Below are positions 8,418-16,300 of a DNA stretch of 64,000 nt, in pieces (the first letter of the stretch is position 1; each line of letters opens with the position of its first letter). Source of the DNA: Bog-950 sp964493695 (GTDB lineage Bacteria; Bacteroidota; Bacteroidia; Chitinophagales; LD1); the NCBI GenBank assembly GCA_964493695.1, contig CAZBPG010000001.1:121159-185158 (forward strand), written 5' to 3'. Made by a program: the position numbers and the translations under genes. The notes under the pieces are model-generated. The model saw only the letters and a program-made list of their open reading frames with translations. It made no database searches and had not been told where the DNA came from.

Positions 8418-9425
8418 ATGAGAATCATTATCCCTATGGCGGGTTGGGGAAGCCGCTTAAGACCACACACACTTACTATTCCCAAACCGATGTTGCCGAT
8501 AGCCGGCAAGCCGATTGTAGAAAGACTGGTAAATGATTTAATCAAAAGCACCGATGAGAAAATTGAAGACATCGTTTTCATTATCCGTGAGGACTTTGGT
8601 AAGGCTGTTGAAGAAAAATTATTGCAGATAGCAAAGGCTGCCGGTGTGCCGGGCACCATAAAATATCAGGATGTTCCGCTGGGAACAGCTCACGCTATTT
8701 TATGTGCGGGCGACTTTCTGCAAGGTAACCTGATTGTTGCTTTTGCCGATACCCTTTTCCGTGCCGATTACAAAATTGACACTTCGAAAGACGGCATTAT
8801 CTGGGTTCAGAAAGTGGAAGACCCTTCAGCATTCGGTGTAGTGAAGATGAATGCGGACGGAGTAATTACAGATTTTGTGGAGAAGCCGAAGGAATATGTT
8901 TCTGACCTTGCCATCATCGGTATTTATTATTTTAAAGACGGAAAATATCTGCGCGATGAAATGCAGTACCTGCTCGACAACAACATCCAGAAGGGCGGTG
9001 AGTTCTGGCTGACTGATGCTATGGAAAACATGAAGAAGAAAGGCTCTAAGTTTTACAAAGGCGAAGTGCTTGAATGGCTTGACTGCGGAAATAAAGACGC
9101 CACGGTTTATACTAATCAACGCATTCTGGAGTTTATAAAGAAAGAAAAACTGGTGAGTGATAAAACCGTTATGGAAAACTCGGTGGTAGTGCATCCTTGT
9201 TATATAGAAGATGATGTGGTGCTGAAAAATTCGGTGGTGGGTCCTTATGTTTCTATAAGTAAAGGAACGGTGATTGAAAACTGCATCGTGAAAAACAGCA
9301 TTATTCAAAGCAAGACAATTCTGAAAAATAAGTTAATTGAAAACTCAATGATTGGGAATAATACTAAACTTGAAGGCAGAATGGAGGACTTAAGTGTGGG
9401 CGATTACAATTCTTTAAAGCAGTAA
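8418..9425 (+). CDS. Sugar-phosphate nucleotidyltransferase
   Basis: 335 residues. The N-terminal GT-A nucleotidyltransferase domain has the signature MAGWGSRLRPHTLTIPKPMLPIAGKPI (shown in part: residues 7-33), the PLGTAHAI uridine/thymidine-contacting loop near 87 and an FADTLF metal site near 110. Residues 250-320 form a left-handed beta-helix of hexapeptide repeats (VVHPCYIEDDVVLKNSVV, VSISKGTVIENCIV). The sugar could be glucose, mannose or GlcNAc; the motifs do not decide. It is likely to make an activated sugar for cell-surface glycans, consistent with the flippase upstream. Confidence 0.88.
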   Translation: MRIIIPMAGWGSRLRPHTLTIPKPMLPIAGKPIVERLVNDLIKSTDEKIEDIVFIIREDFGKAVEEKLLQIAKAAGVPGTIKYQDVPLGTAHAILCAGDFLQGNLIVAFADTLFRADYKIDTSKDGIIWVQKVEDPSAFGVVKMNADGVITDFVEKPKEYVSDLAIIGIYYFKDGKYLRDEMQYLLDNNIQKGGEFWLTDAMENMKKKGSKFYKGEVLEWLDCGNKDATVYTNQRILEFIKKEKLVSDKTVMENSVVVHPCYIEDDVVLKNSVVGPYVSISKGTVIENCIVKNSIIQSKTILKNKLIENSMIGNNTKLEGRMEDLSVGDYNSLKQ

Positions 9426-9447
9426 GAAATCTGCGTTCAAATTTTCA

Positions 9448-11208
9448 ATGAAATTTTTCTCAACCATATTATTTTTTCTGTGCCTCATAATTTCCTGCGA
9501 GGCATTCTCTCAACGGGCATCCGAAAAAGAAAAAAAGAAAAAGAAGAAGGGCGGTGACAAAGAGCAGACTTCTGCGCTGAGCAAAGCTGACCAGCAAAAG
9601 TGCGAGCGTCTTTTTATGGAAGCTGAAAAAGCTAAAGTGACAGAGGACTGGGAAAACGCCATCAAAAATTACAAGGAGGTTTTGGAGATAGACGATAAAA
9701 ATGCAAATGCACATTTTCAGCTCGCGCAGATTTATACCAACACAAGCAAACTTGCCGAATCGGAAAAAGAAGCAGCGGAAGCTGCGCGTCTGGACCCGGG
9801 CAATAAGTGGTACCTCGAAATGCTCGCCAGCGTTTACATGAATCAGGGTAAAGCGAAAGAAGCAACCGATGTTTTCAAAACCCTCATCACAAAATTTCCG
9901 AACACTCCCGAATACTATCTCAACCTCGGTTTTCTGCAATCGAAAGCCGGACAATATGAAGCAGCCATTAAAACTTATGAGCAGTTTGAAAAGAATTTTG
10001 GCTTAGATGAAAACATAGTGATGGAAAAAAAGAATTTGTTTCTGCGCATGAACAAATTCAATGAAGCGGTGAATGAAATCCATAAACTGGTGGATGAGTT
10101 TCCCGGAGAAACCGATTACCTGATGATGGAAGCTGATTTGTACCGCGCAAACCGGATGAAAGAAAAGGCCACCGAGCTTTACAAAAAAATTCTGGAGAAA
10201 GAACCGGACAATGCCCAGGCTTCGCTGGCCCTTGCTGATTTAGGAATGCAAAGCGGCAACGAACAGCAGAGTTTAGAGAGCATCAAAAAAGTTTTTGGTA
10301 ATGAGAAGGTGGATGTGGACACCAAAATCAAAATACTTTTTCCTTACCTGCAATACTGGGATATACAGAAAGACAAAAAGCAGGATGCCTTTGACCTTGC
10401 AGAAATTTTAACTGCCACTCATCCAAATGAAGCAAAAGGTTTTGCTATTAAAGGCGACCTGTATTACCTCGACAACCAAAGTGAGAAAGCACTTGAATCA
10501 TATCTGAAATCGCTTTCGCTGAACAAAGATGTTTTTCAGGTGTGGCAGCAGGTGATGGTGCTTTACAACCAGAACAAAGACTGGAAAAATTTAGAGAAAA
10601 CCTGCAACGATGCTATGGAACTGTTTCCTAATCAGGCATTGATTTATTTGTTTAAAGGTGGCGCTGAAGTGCAGAACAAGGAATACGAAAAGGCGCTGAA
10701 GAGTTTTTCGAGAGGGGAAAAGATGAGCGGAGATAACGACAAAGTACGCGCTCAGTTTCTGGCAAATCTGGGTGATGTGTATCACAATCTTAACCGGAGC
10801 GGAGAAAGCGACAGCGCTTACGACCGGTCGCTGAAACTGGATCCGGAAAATTCTTATGTGCTGAATAACTACAGTTACTACCTGAGTTTGCGGAAAGCAA
10901 GTTTGGAAAAGGCCAAACAGATGAGCGCGTATGCCAATAAACTGGAACCGGATAACAGTTCTTTCCTCGACACGTATGCCTGGATACTTTTTCAACTGAA
11001 TGATTTTACCGGTGCAAAGGAGTGGCAGGAAAAAGCCATGAAAGCCGGTGGCGATAAAAGCGGAACTATTCTGGAACACTACGGAGATATTCTTTTTCAA
11101 TTAGGCAATAAAGAAGAAGCACTCAAATACTGGAAACAGGCTAAAGAACTCGGCACCGACTCTTCTACCATCGACAAGAAGATTCTGGACGGGAAGTATA
11201 TAGAATGA
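9448..11208 (+). CDS. TPR-repeat lipoprotein or periplasmic protein
   Basis: 586 residues. The leader ends LIISC, which could be a lipobox, followed by a Lys-rich spacer (KEKKKKKKGG) and then roughly a dozen tetratricopeptide repeats from residue 50 to the end (NANAHFQLAQIYTNT, PEYYLNLGFLQSKAGQYEAA, SFLDTYAWILFQLNDFTGA). TPR superhelices mediate protein contacts; no catalytic domain is present. It lies between the nucleotidyltransferase and DUF4292 genes, an arrangement that recurs in Bacteroidota, suggesting a role in outer-membrane or surface assembly. Confidence 0.85.
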   Translation: MKFFSTILFFLCLIISCEAFSQRASEKEKKKKKKGGDKEQTSALSKADQQKCERLFMEAEKAKVTEDWENAIKNYKEVLEIDDKNANAHFQLAQIYTNTSKLAESEKEAAEAARLDPGNKWYLEMLASVYMNQGKAKEATDVFKTLITKFPNTPEYYLNLGFLQSKAGQYEAAIKTYEQFEKNFGLDENIVMEKKNLFLRMNKFNEAVNEIHKLVDEFPGETDYLMMEADLYRANRMKEKATELYKKILEKEPDNAQASLALADLGMQSGNEQQSLESIKKVFGNEKVDVDTKIKILFPYLQYWDIQKDKKQDAFDLAEILTATHPNEAKGFAIKGDLYYLDNQSEKALESYLKSLSLNKDVFQVWQQVMVLYNQNKDWKNLEKTCNDAMELFPNQALIYLFKGGAEVQNKEYEKALKSFSRGEKMSGDNDKVRAQFLANLGDVYHNLNRSGESDSAYDRSLKLDPENSYVLNNYSYYLSLRKASLEKAKQMSAYANKLEPDNSSFLDTYAWILFQLNDFTGAKEWQEKAMKAGGDKSGTILEHYGDILFQLGNKEEALKYWKQAKELGTDSSTIDKKILDGKYIE

Positions 11209-11251
11209 ACACTCCTTCGCCAACAGTAATCTTTGGCACGTTATTTATCCA

Positions 11252-12016
11252 ATGGTTCGCATGAATTTCAGAATAACTTTTCTTTTTCTGTTTTTATACT
11301 CCGGTGCTTTCGCGCAGGATTCTTTGCTGGTGAATTTCGATTCGGTGCTTGCCAAAATTTCTGCTAATCAGATTTCATACAAAACACTTTCCGAAAGAAC
11401 CATCCTCACCTGGGATGATGGCAACACTGCCCAGCAATTCAATGCGGGTATCCGGTTGAAGAGGGATAGTTTGATTTGGATGAGTTTAGGAATGTTTGGC
11501 TTTGAAGGGGCACGCGTGCTTGTCTCGCCTGATTCGTTTCGGCTGGTTAATAAACTAACGAACGAATATATGGTGCGCGATTACAGTTTTATTCAAAGCT
11601 GGATTTTAATGCCGGTGAGTTTTGAAATGCTGCAACAGATAATTGCCGGTGAAAAAATTTCAGTGAATGAAAAAGCAACTTTCGCCACCAAAGAAGACAG
11701 CAGCTATGTGCTTTATCTCGAATCGGATAAACTGCTGGAGAAAGTGTGGGTGGACACCGTAAGCTACACCATCAAAAAAATTCTGTTGAAAGACAAGCTG
11801 CTGAAGCAGGACATGACGATTACTTTTGACTCGTATAATTCTTTAAACCCCCGCCTGACGGTCGGGCAGGAAAAGCCGTTTAGTTATAAGCGAAACATCA
11901 TCATCCACCGCGATGCGGCAACAATGAAGTTGAGCATGGAGATAACGAAAGCACAGGTTGACGAAGAATTGAGTTTCCCCTTTGAGGTAAATGAAAAGTA
12001 TAAACGGGTAGAGTGA
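11252..12016 (+). CDS. DUF4292 family envelope protein
   Basis: 254 residues with a signal peptide (RITFLFLFLYSGAFAQ). The body shows the DUF4292 pattern, a LolA/LppX-like half-barrel: FNAGIRLKRDSLIWMSLGMFGFEGARVLVSPDSF and later VWVDTVSYTIKKILL. This suggests binding of a lipid or lipoprotein in the periplasm, but no function is established. Start at ATG 11252; ATG 11261 is equally possible. A GC-rich patch at 11850-11870 sits in frame and looks like a small dispersed-element insertion. Its stop overlaps the envC-like GTG (GTGA). Confidence 0.8.
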   Translation: MVRMNFRITFLFLFLYSGAFAQDSLLVNFDSVLAKISANQISYKTLSERTILTWDDGNTAQQFNAGIRLKRDSLIWMSLGMFGFEGARVLVSPDSFRLVNKLTNEYMVRDYSFIQSWILMPVSFEMLQQIIAGEKISVNEKATFATKEDSSYVLYLESDKLLEKVWVDTVSYTIKKILLKDKLLKQDMTITFDSYNSLNPRLTVGQEKPFSYKRNIIIHRDAATMKLSMEITKAQVDEELSFPFEVNEKYKRVE

Positions 12017-13305
12017 GAAAATTAAAAGTTAAAAGTCAAAAGCTAAAAGTTAATGGCCTGATACTGCTGTTATCTTGTGTCTTGTGTCTTGTGTCCGTAA
12101 TCTCTCTCGCTCAAACTTCTGCCAAGTTAAAGAAAGAGCAACTGCAGCAGCAGATGAAAAAACTGCAGGATGAGATTAAGACCATCGAAGCCGCTATCAA
12201 GAGCAACAGCGCGAAAAAACAAAAGAGCATGAGCGAGATTCTCTCACTGCAGGCTAAAATAAAATCGCGCGAAAACCTGATTGGCAACATCAACAACCAG
12301 ATTGGTGATTTAGATGAAAACATTGGCGAAACACAGGTGGCCATTGCAAAGAAAGCTGACGAGGTGGAGCAAATGAAAACAGAGTATGCCGAAATGCTCC
12401 GCAAAAGCTACCGGAACATTGCCCTGCAAAATCAGGTGGTGTTTCTGCTTTCTTCCAATTCGTTTTACGATGCCATACGCAGATACAATTACCTGCTGAA
12501 AGTTGCCGAGTACAGGAGAGGTCAGGCAAAAACGATTCAAAAAACTATTGGCGAACTGGAAGTAAAAAAAGAAGACCTGCTGGAGAACAAACACGAGAAA
12601 GAAGATTTACTGGTAAAACAAACCGCGCAGAAAAAGGAACTGGAAAACGAACGAAAGCAAAAAGATGCTGCGGTGGCTTTGTTGCTGGAGAAAGAAAAAA
12701 AACTGCGCAGGTCGCAACAGGAAAAAAACAAAGCGGTGGCACAACTCAACAACCGCATTCAGACAATTATTGAAGAAGAGATTCGGCTGGCACGCGAAGC
12801 GGCTAAGAGAAATGCCGGTAGCACCAAAGACGTAGCTGTAAAAAAAGGAAGCAACGAAACCATGCCGCTTACACCGGCAGAGCAAGCACTGTCGAAAGAT
12901 TTTTCGAACAACCAGGGCAAGTTGCCGTGGCCGGTGGTGCGGGGGCATATTGTTTCGCGTTTCGGCAAGCATGAGCATCCGGTGCTGAAAGGAGTGGTGA
13001 TTGAAAACAACGGAGTGGATATTAAAACCGAAGCCGGTTCGGAGGCGCGCGCCCTGTTTGGTGGAACGGTGGCGAGTGTGTTTTATTTACCCACCACACA
13101 AAATTGTGTGATTGTAAAACACGGTGAGTTTTTTACCGTGTATTCCAACATCGAAAATGTAGCGGTAAAGACCGGTCAGGCTTTAACTACTAAACAGTCG
13201 CTCGGGAAACTGCACACCGATAAAAACGAAGACCTCACTAAGGTGCACCTCGAAATCTGGAAAGGAAAAGATAAGATGGACCCGCAGGGTTGGCTGGCGA
13301 ATTGA
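12013..13305 (+). CDS. EnvC-type murein hydrolase activator with degenerate LytM domain
   Basis: 430 residues: signal peptide, long coiled coil (about residues 35-270, Lys/Glu/Gln-rich), then a C-terminal LytM/M23 domain from about 300. The zinc ligands of active M23 peptidases are not kept: the usual H-x-G-x-D motif reads NNGVDIKTEAG, and the HxH site reads VYSNIE. This is the EnvC pattern, where the domain activates N-acetylmuramyl-L-alanine amidases for septal cell-wall splitting. GTG 12013 overlaps the upstream stop. The leader is encoded by heptamer repeats at 12017-12051 and 12074-12094. Confidence 0.88.
   Translation: MRKLKVKSQKLKVNGLILLLSCVLCLVSVISLAQTSAKLKKEQLQQQMKKLQDEIKTIEAAIKSNSAKKQKSMSEILSLQAKIKSRENLIGNINNQIGDLDENIGETQVAIAKKADEVEQMKTEYAEMLRKSYRNIALQNQVVFLLSSNSFYDAIRRYNYLLKVAEYRRGQAKTIQKTIGELEVKKEDLLENKHEKEDLLVKQTAQKKELENERKQKDAAVALLLEKEKKLRRSQQEKNKAVAQLNNRIQTIIEEEIRLAREAAKRNAGSTKDVAVKKGSNETMPLTPAEQALSKDFSNNQGKLPWPVVRGHIVSRFGKHEHPVLKGVVIENNGVDIKTEAGSEARALFGGTVASVFYLPTTQNCVIVKHGEFFTVYSNIENVAVKTGQALTTKQSLGKLHTDKNEDLTKVHLEIWKGKDKMDPQGWLAN
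12017..12094. repeat. Heptanucleotide repeat runs encoding the EnvC-like leader
   Basis: 12017-12051 holds GAAAATT, AAAAGTT, AAAAGTC, AAAAGCT, AAAAGTT, giving the basic n-region KLKVKSQKLKV. 12074-12094 is CTTGTGT three times, giving the hydrophobic LSCVLCLVS segment. Both runs keep a strict 7-nt period. Confidence 0.88.
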
Positions 13306-13326
13306 CCCCCAACCCAACCCCTAAAT

Positions 13327-13364
13327 CCCCTAAAGGGGACTTACCCCCAACCCCCTAGAGGGGG
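13327..13364. terminator. Paired hairpins between convergent genes
   Basis: Two short palindromes in series: CCCCTAAAGGGG (13327-13338) and CCCCC/GGGGG around TAGA (13351-13364), followed by CTTTTAA. They look like the C-rich intergenic element common in this phylum. The second one contains the stop codon of the minus-strand gene ending at 13355. Confidence 0.6.
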
Positions 13365-14512
13365 CTTTTAATTTGCCCTTTTTTCTTAGGGGTGATTCTG
13401 AATAGATACTTTATTCCTCCTTCCCCGTACGGATAATACACCTTCGGGTTTTTCACGCGCATGTTCAGGTCGCTGTTGTATTCGTTGAACGGAATAGCGC
13501 AGTGGAACGATGCAAATATTTCTAAGTTTTTTATCCGCCAGTCAGCGGTCAGCCCCGGTTCTATGTTCAGGAAGCCGAAAAATTTATCGTAAGCTAAAAT
13601 GTCTTGCAACCGGAGGCCGCGGGTGATGAAGGTGTTGTTATCGTGGCCGAACAAAAAGTAAATATCCGGTGTAAGGGTAAAGACCTTGGCACCAATTACG
13701 TTGTAAAAACAAAAATCTTTGCGCAACGAAAGGCCTATGCTGGCGGCATACGCCTGACCGGCTTCTTTGGTAATGTCCTTATAGTAAATTTTTCGGGGCG
13801 GCAGGTTTTGAGGAAACGGAGGCGGAAGTTTTACCTCTTTGTATTTTTTGCTGTTGAGGTTGCTGCTCCAGCTTATACCGGCATTTACCGCCACAGTGAG
13901 GTAACGCCAGAAATCGAAACTGTTGTAAAGGCTGAATGAATTGTTGAGCAGGCCTTTCTGCACATCGTTGCCGTAAAAAACAAAGTTACGCGCGTAAGCA
14001 ATACCAAAAGTCCACCGGTTGAAAAAAACACGGCTGAAACCCGGTGATACAAAAAGCGAAGGAACTTTGGCGCTTCGGCTGATAGTGGTGTCGGTAAAAA
14101 AATTCATTCCCATTGCTGCGTATAAACCCAACCGGTGGTAATACATAACCGAGGGCGTAAACATGGCACCGGTAAGGCCTGAGGCCCTGCCGTTAGAGAG
14201 GACCGGACCGGTGGCGTTCAGGCTTATCTCCACATGGCTGCTGCGGTTCATAAGCGCCACGGTGGTATCCACCGGTTTGCGGCTTTTATAACCAAGGGCG
14301 GCTTTTATCTGTTTTACTTCCAGCAGAAAAGAGTCTTTGTATTCTTCAAGTAAAGCGAGGTCTTCATCGCTTAAACTATCGAGCGAGATGATTTGGTATT
14401 TGGTGCTGTCGGGTACAGAGGCGGTTACCAGGCCGGTAAAAAACAAAAGCAGAAAAAGGGCGGACAGGGCAATGCGCACCGGTTGGTTTTGGGTTTGGAT
14501 GGAACCAAACAT
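13355..14512 (-). CDS. Putative outer-membrane barrel protein, function unknown
   Basis: 385 residues with an N-terminal hydrophobic segment (about 14-32, IALSALFLLLFFTGLVTASV). A short acidic helical region (LSDEDLALLEEYKDSFLLEVKQIKAAL) precedes about 270 residues of alternating strands rich in aromatic residues (MYYHRLGLYAAMGMNFF, NRWTFGIAYARNFVFYG), as expected for a barrel of 10-12 strands. I do not recognise the family. Its last codons (KSPL-stop) lie in the C-rich palindrome that serves as terminator. It is convergent with the EnvC-like gene. Confidence 0.65.
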   Translation of the reverse strand: MFGSIQTQNQPVRIALSALFLLLFFTGLVTASVPDSTKYQIISLDSLSDEDLALLEEYKDSFLLEVKQIKAALGYKSRKPVDTTVALMNRSSHVEISLNATGPVLSNGRASGLTGAMFTPSVMYYHRLGLYAAMGMNFFTDTTISRSAKVPSLFVSPGFSRVFFNRWTFGIAYARNFVFYGNDVQKGLLNNSFSLYNSFDFWRYLTVAVNAGISWSSNLNSKKYKEVKLPPPFPQNLPPRKIYYKDITKEAGQAYAASIGLSLRKDFCFYNVIGAKVFTLTPDIYFLFGHDNNTFITRGLRLQDILAYDKFFGFLNIEPGLTADWRIKNLEIFASFHCAIPFNEYNSDLNMRVKNPKVYYPYGEGGIKYLFRITPKKKGQIKSPL

Positions 14513-14519
14513 GAGAAGT

Positions 14520-15047
14520 TTAATGGAATATTAAAAACAGCCACCTCATCCTAAATCCTTCTCCGGGGGAGAAGGACTTGAACAGCCTATATCCGCCTCC
14601 GGTCTTCGACCACCTCCGCCAGCGGAGGACAAATCTGTCCTTCGCGGGCGGGAGTGTTATATGAATTGTTGCAAACCTGAGTCTTGTTACTTTCCTTTTG
14701 TGTTTTACGGCAAACATTTTTGAGCAGAAGAGAGAAACGCAGGAAAAAACGCAACTCATCTGAAGGGTGAGAGGAGTCATCTGGAGGGGATTAGATGACA
14801 TCCTGGCAGCGAAAGGTGTAATCTTGGCGGTGAAAGGTTTAATCTGAAGGCGATGAAGAGCGATTTTGAGGGCGAGAGGAGCGATTTTGAGCCTGAAAAG
14901 CGCGATTTTGAAGGTGTAAAGTGTAATCTGAAGCGAATCAGGTTTAATCTGGAGGGCGAAAAGTGAAGGATTTGTGAGAAAAGGAGAGAGTTTTTGGTGA
15001 AAAAGCAGGATTTTGTGGTTTTGGGGAAGAGTAAAATTCAATTTCAT
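14520..15047 (-). CDS. Doubtful repeat-encoded reading frame
   Basis: An open frame of 175 codons (ATG at 15047) covers the 21-bp tandem array. It reads as heptad-like units such as LQIKPDS, LQITLYT, FKIALFR, LKIAPLA, LKIALHR, LQIKPFT. There is no signal peptide, and the last third runs through palindromic intergenic repeats (14556-14576, 14613-14628), where it reads as non-protein-like sequence. A 21-nt period keeps any frame open or closed as a unit, so openness here is weak evidence of coding. I give it mainly because no other gene occupies this stretch. Confidence 0.2.
   Translation of the reverse strand: MKLNFTLPQNHKILLFHQKLSPFLTNPSLFALQIKPDSLQITLYTFKIALFRLKIAPLALKIALHRLQIKPFTAKITPFAARMSSNPLQMTPLTLQMSCVFSCVSLFCSKMFAVKHKRKVTRLRFATIHITLPPAKDRFVLRWRRWSKTGGGYRLFKSFSPGEGFRMRWLFLIFH
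14556..14628. repeat. Two palindromic intergenic elements
   Basis: TCCTTCTCC (14556-14564) pairs with GGAGAAGGA (14568-14576) over a GGG loop. CCTCCGC (14613-14619) pairs with GCGGAGG (14622-14628). They resemble the short REP-like hairpins scattered through Bacteroidota intergenic DNA. Confidence 0.6.
14758..15030. repeat. Degenerate 21-bp tandem repeat array
   Basis: Ten units in exact 21-nt register from 14758 to 14967, each beginning ATCT or ATTT (for example ATCTGAAGGCGATGAAGAGC at 14842 and ATTTTGAGGGCGAGAGGAGC at 14863), then about three more decayed units to 15030. Units differ at 5-10 positions, so the array is old rather than a recent slippage product. Confidence 0.85.
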
Positions 15048-15372
15048 GTTGCTTTTTTAAAGAAAGGAAATTTTCTTAGTTGGTTTTTAAGGAAAGTGGA
15101 ACCAAACAATCATCTGTTCGAACGCTTTGCGCGAACAGACGGGCTTGGCTCGAATTGTAAAGTTCTTTTGGCCCTGCACGAATGCGGGATTTCGCAACGC
15201 TCAACTTGAATCAAAAGCTCGAGGCTGCGTGACTTATGGCTAAAATTCAAAAGGGCAAGGAAAATGCAGGAAGTGAGGGGTGGTGTTTGAGAAAGGTTTG
15301 GTCAGTAAGGACACCTGCCGATAACAGGTATTAATTGTCATTTTGTTAAGCGGCCGTTTTGCCTCTCAAACC
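15048..15372. other. Intergenic stretch upstream of tatA
   Basis: About 325 bases between the repeat array and the tatA promoter. A short plus-strand frame crosses part of it (14994-15209) but has no protein-like features. Only weak short hairpins are visible. I see no gene or RNA that I can support. Confidence 0.5.
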
Positions 15373-15403
15373 CTTGCCCCTTCGGTATTTTCTGATAGCT
15401 TTG
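15373..15403 (+). promoter_or_regulatory. Bacteroidota-type promoter for the tatA operon
   Basis: A -7 box TAGCTTTG (15396-15403) matches TAnnTTTG exactly. A partial -33 box CTTG (15373-15376) lies 19 nt upstream, the expected spacing. Transcription would start near 15410, giving a leader of about 13 nt before the tatA ATG at 15423. Confidence 0.6.
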
Positions 15404-15422
15404 CGCCCTAAATTTCAGAGTC

Positions 15423-15653
15423 ATGCAAATGCAGTACGCAATATTTGGTTTGGGCACTCCCGAGGTAATTATCATTATAGTGGTGGTGCTGCTGCTTTTT
15501 GGCGGCAAAAAAATTCCGGAGCTTATGCGCGGTATTGGTCAGGGGGTGCGGGAGTTTAACTCGGCCAAAAGCAACCTGAAACAGGAGATAGAAGAAGGCA
15601 TGAAAGACAAGCCGGTTACCACCAAAGAAACAGCCGAAGAAAAGAAGGCGTAG
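15423..15653 (+). CDS. tatA: Twin-arginine translocase TatA/TatE family subunit
   Basis: 76 residues. TatA oligomers form the conduit that moves folded proteins with twin-arginine signals across the inner membrane. The protein begins with FGLGTPEVIIIIVVVLLLFGGKKIPEL (residues 8-34, in part): a short transmembrane helix, the FGGKKIPEL hinge and then an amphipathic helix (MRGIGQGVREFNSAKSN), ending in a charged Lys/Glu tail. Starts at 15423 or 15429 are both possible. No tatC is in the window. It leads the operon to gatA. Confidence 0.94.
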   Translation: MQMQYAIFGLGTPEVIIIIVVVLLLFGGKKIPELMRGIGQGVREFNSAKSNLKQEIEEGMKDKPVTTKETAEEKKA

Positions 15654-15683
15654 TTCGAGTTTAAAAAATTTATTTCTCAAGTT

Positions 15684-15923
15684 ATGAAGAAGGCAAAACT
15701 TTCTACCTGGAAAGCGATTCAAAAAAAATATCCCGATGAATGGGTATTGCTGATTGAACCGGTGGCCGATAAGAATTGCCGTGTTAAAAAAGGTATTCTG
15801 GTAGCTCACGGAAAAGACAAAGAAGCCGTGCGCAAAAACCTGAAGAATATAGAGTGGACCGGTTCGGCCTGTTTATTTACAGGCGACTTAAATAAAGCAG
15901 CCCCGTATCCGTTTTTTTTATGA
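15684..15923 (+). CDS. Small conserved protein, DUF5678-like
   Basis: 79 residues, no signal peptide or membrane segment. The pattern WKAIQKKYPDEWVLLIEP, then GILVAHGKDKEAVRKNL, resembles the DUF5678 family, whose members commonly sit beside retropepsin-like proteases. That assignment is from memory of the pattern and not certain. The stop overlaps the ATG of the protease gene (ATGA), so the two are almost certainly made together. Confidence 0.7.
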   Translation: MKKAKLSTWKAIQKKYPDEWVLLIEPVADKNCRVKKGILVAHGKDKEAVRKNLKNIEWTGSACLFTGDLNKAAPYPFFL

Positions 15924-16300
15924 AGACCGGATATTACCCGCTTCACGGCTGTCCGGCAGTTCATGCTATTGTTCGCGGACCCTCTAAATCTACCCACGTA
16001 ATGCTGATGGTAGACACCGGAGCCAGTTTTACTTCGCTAAGCGAAGCGATATTGGAAGAAATAGGAAGCTCCGTTTCTCCAGATAAATCAATAACTGTTT
16101 CCGCAGCAGGAATTTTCGAAACGCAATCGGCATTTCTCCATGCCATAGATGTTGCGGGAATGATTAAAAAGAATATTCCGGTTGTTGCGCTTACGCTCCC
16201 TAACGGTTCGGGGGTAGATGGGGTGTTAGGTTCAGACTTTTTTCAGAACAAAAAGCTGACTATAGATTTTGCAAAACACACCATTCAGGTAAAAGAATGA
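15920..16300 (+). CDS. Retropepsin-like aspartic protease
   Basis: 126 residues forming a single clan AA domain. The catalytic motif DTGAS is at about residues 32-36 (LMVDTGASFTSLSE), and the flap-side and second signature VDGVLGSDFFQNKKLTIDF near 99-117 matches the ILG motif of the fold. Such single-domain enzymes act as homodimers. It has no signal peptide, so it should be cytosolic. The substrate is unknown. It overlaps the small protein upstream and gatA downstream (ATGA each), so it is embedded in the tatA-gatA operon. Confidence 0.85.
   Translation: MKTGYYPLHGCPAVHAIVRGPSKSTHVMLMVDTGASFTSLSEAILEEIGSSVSPDKSITVSAAGIFETQSAFLHAIDVAGMIKKNIPVVALTLPNGSGVDGVLGSDFFQNKKLTIDFAKHTIQVKE

Noticed and set aside
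11850..11870. Dispersed GC-rich element inside the DUF4292 gene
   Set aside because: Only one copy occurs in the window and its palindrome is imperfect, so I could not support it as a repeat.
12013..13305. Active M23 endopeptidase
   Set aside because: Both zinc-ligand motifs are changed (NNGVD for HxGxD, YSN for HxH), so an activator role is more likely.
14758..15030. CRISPR-like array
   Set aside because: Units are contiguous 21-mers without spacers, and no cas genes are present.
14994..15209. 71-codon plus-strand frame upstream of tatA
   Set aside because: No protein-like pattern, starts inside the repeat array and runs through intergenic DNA.
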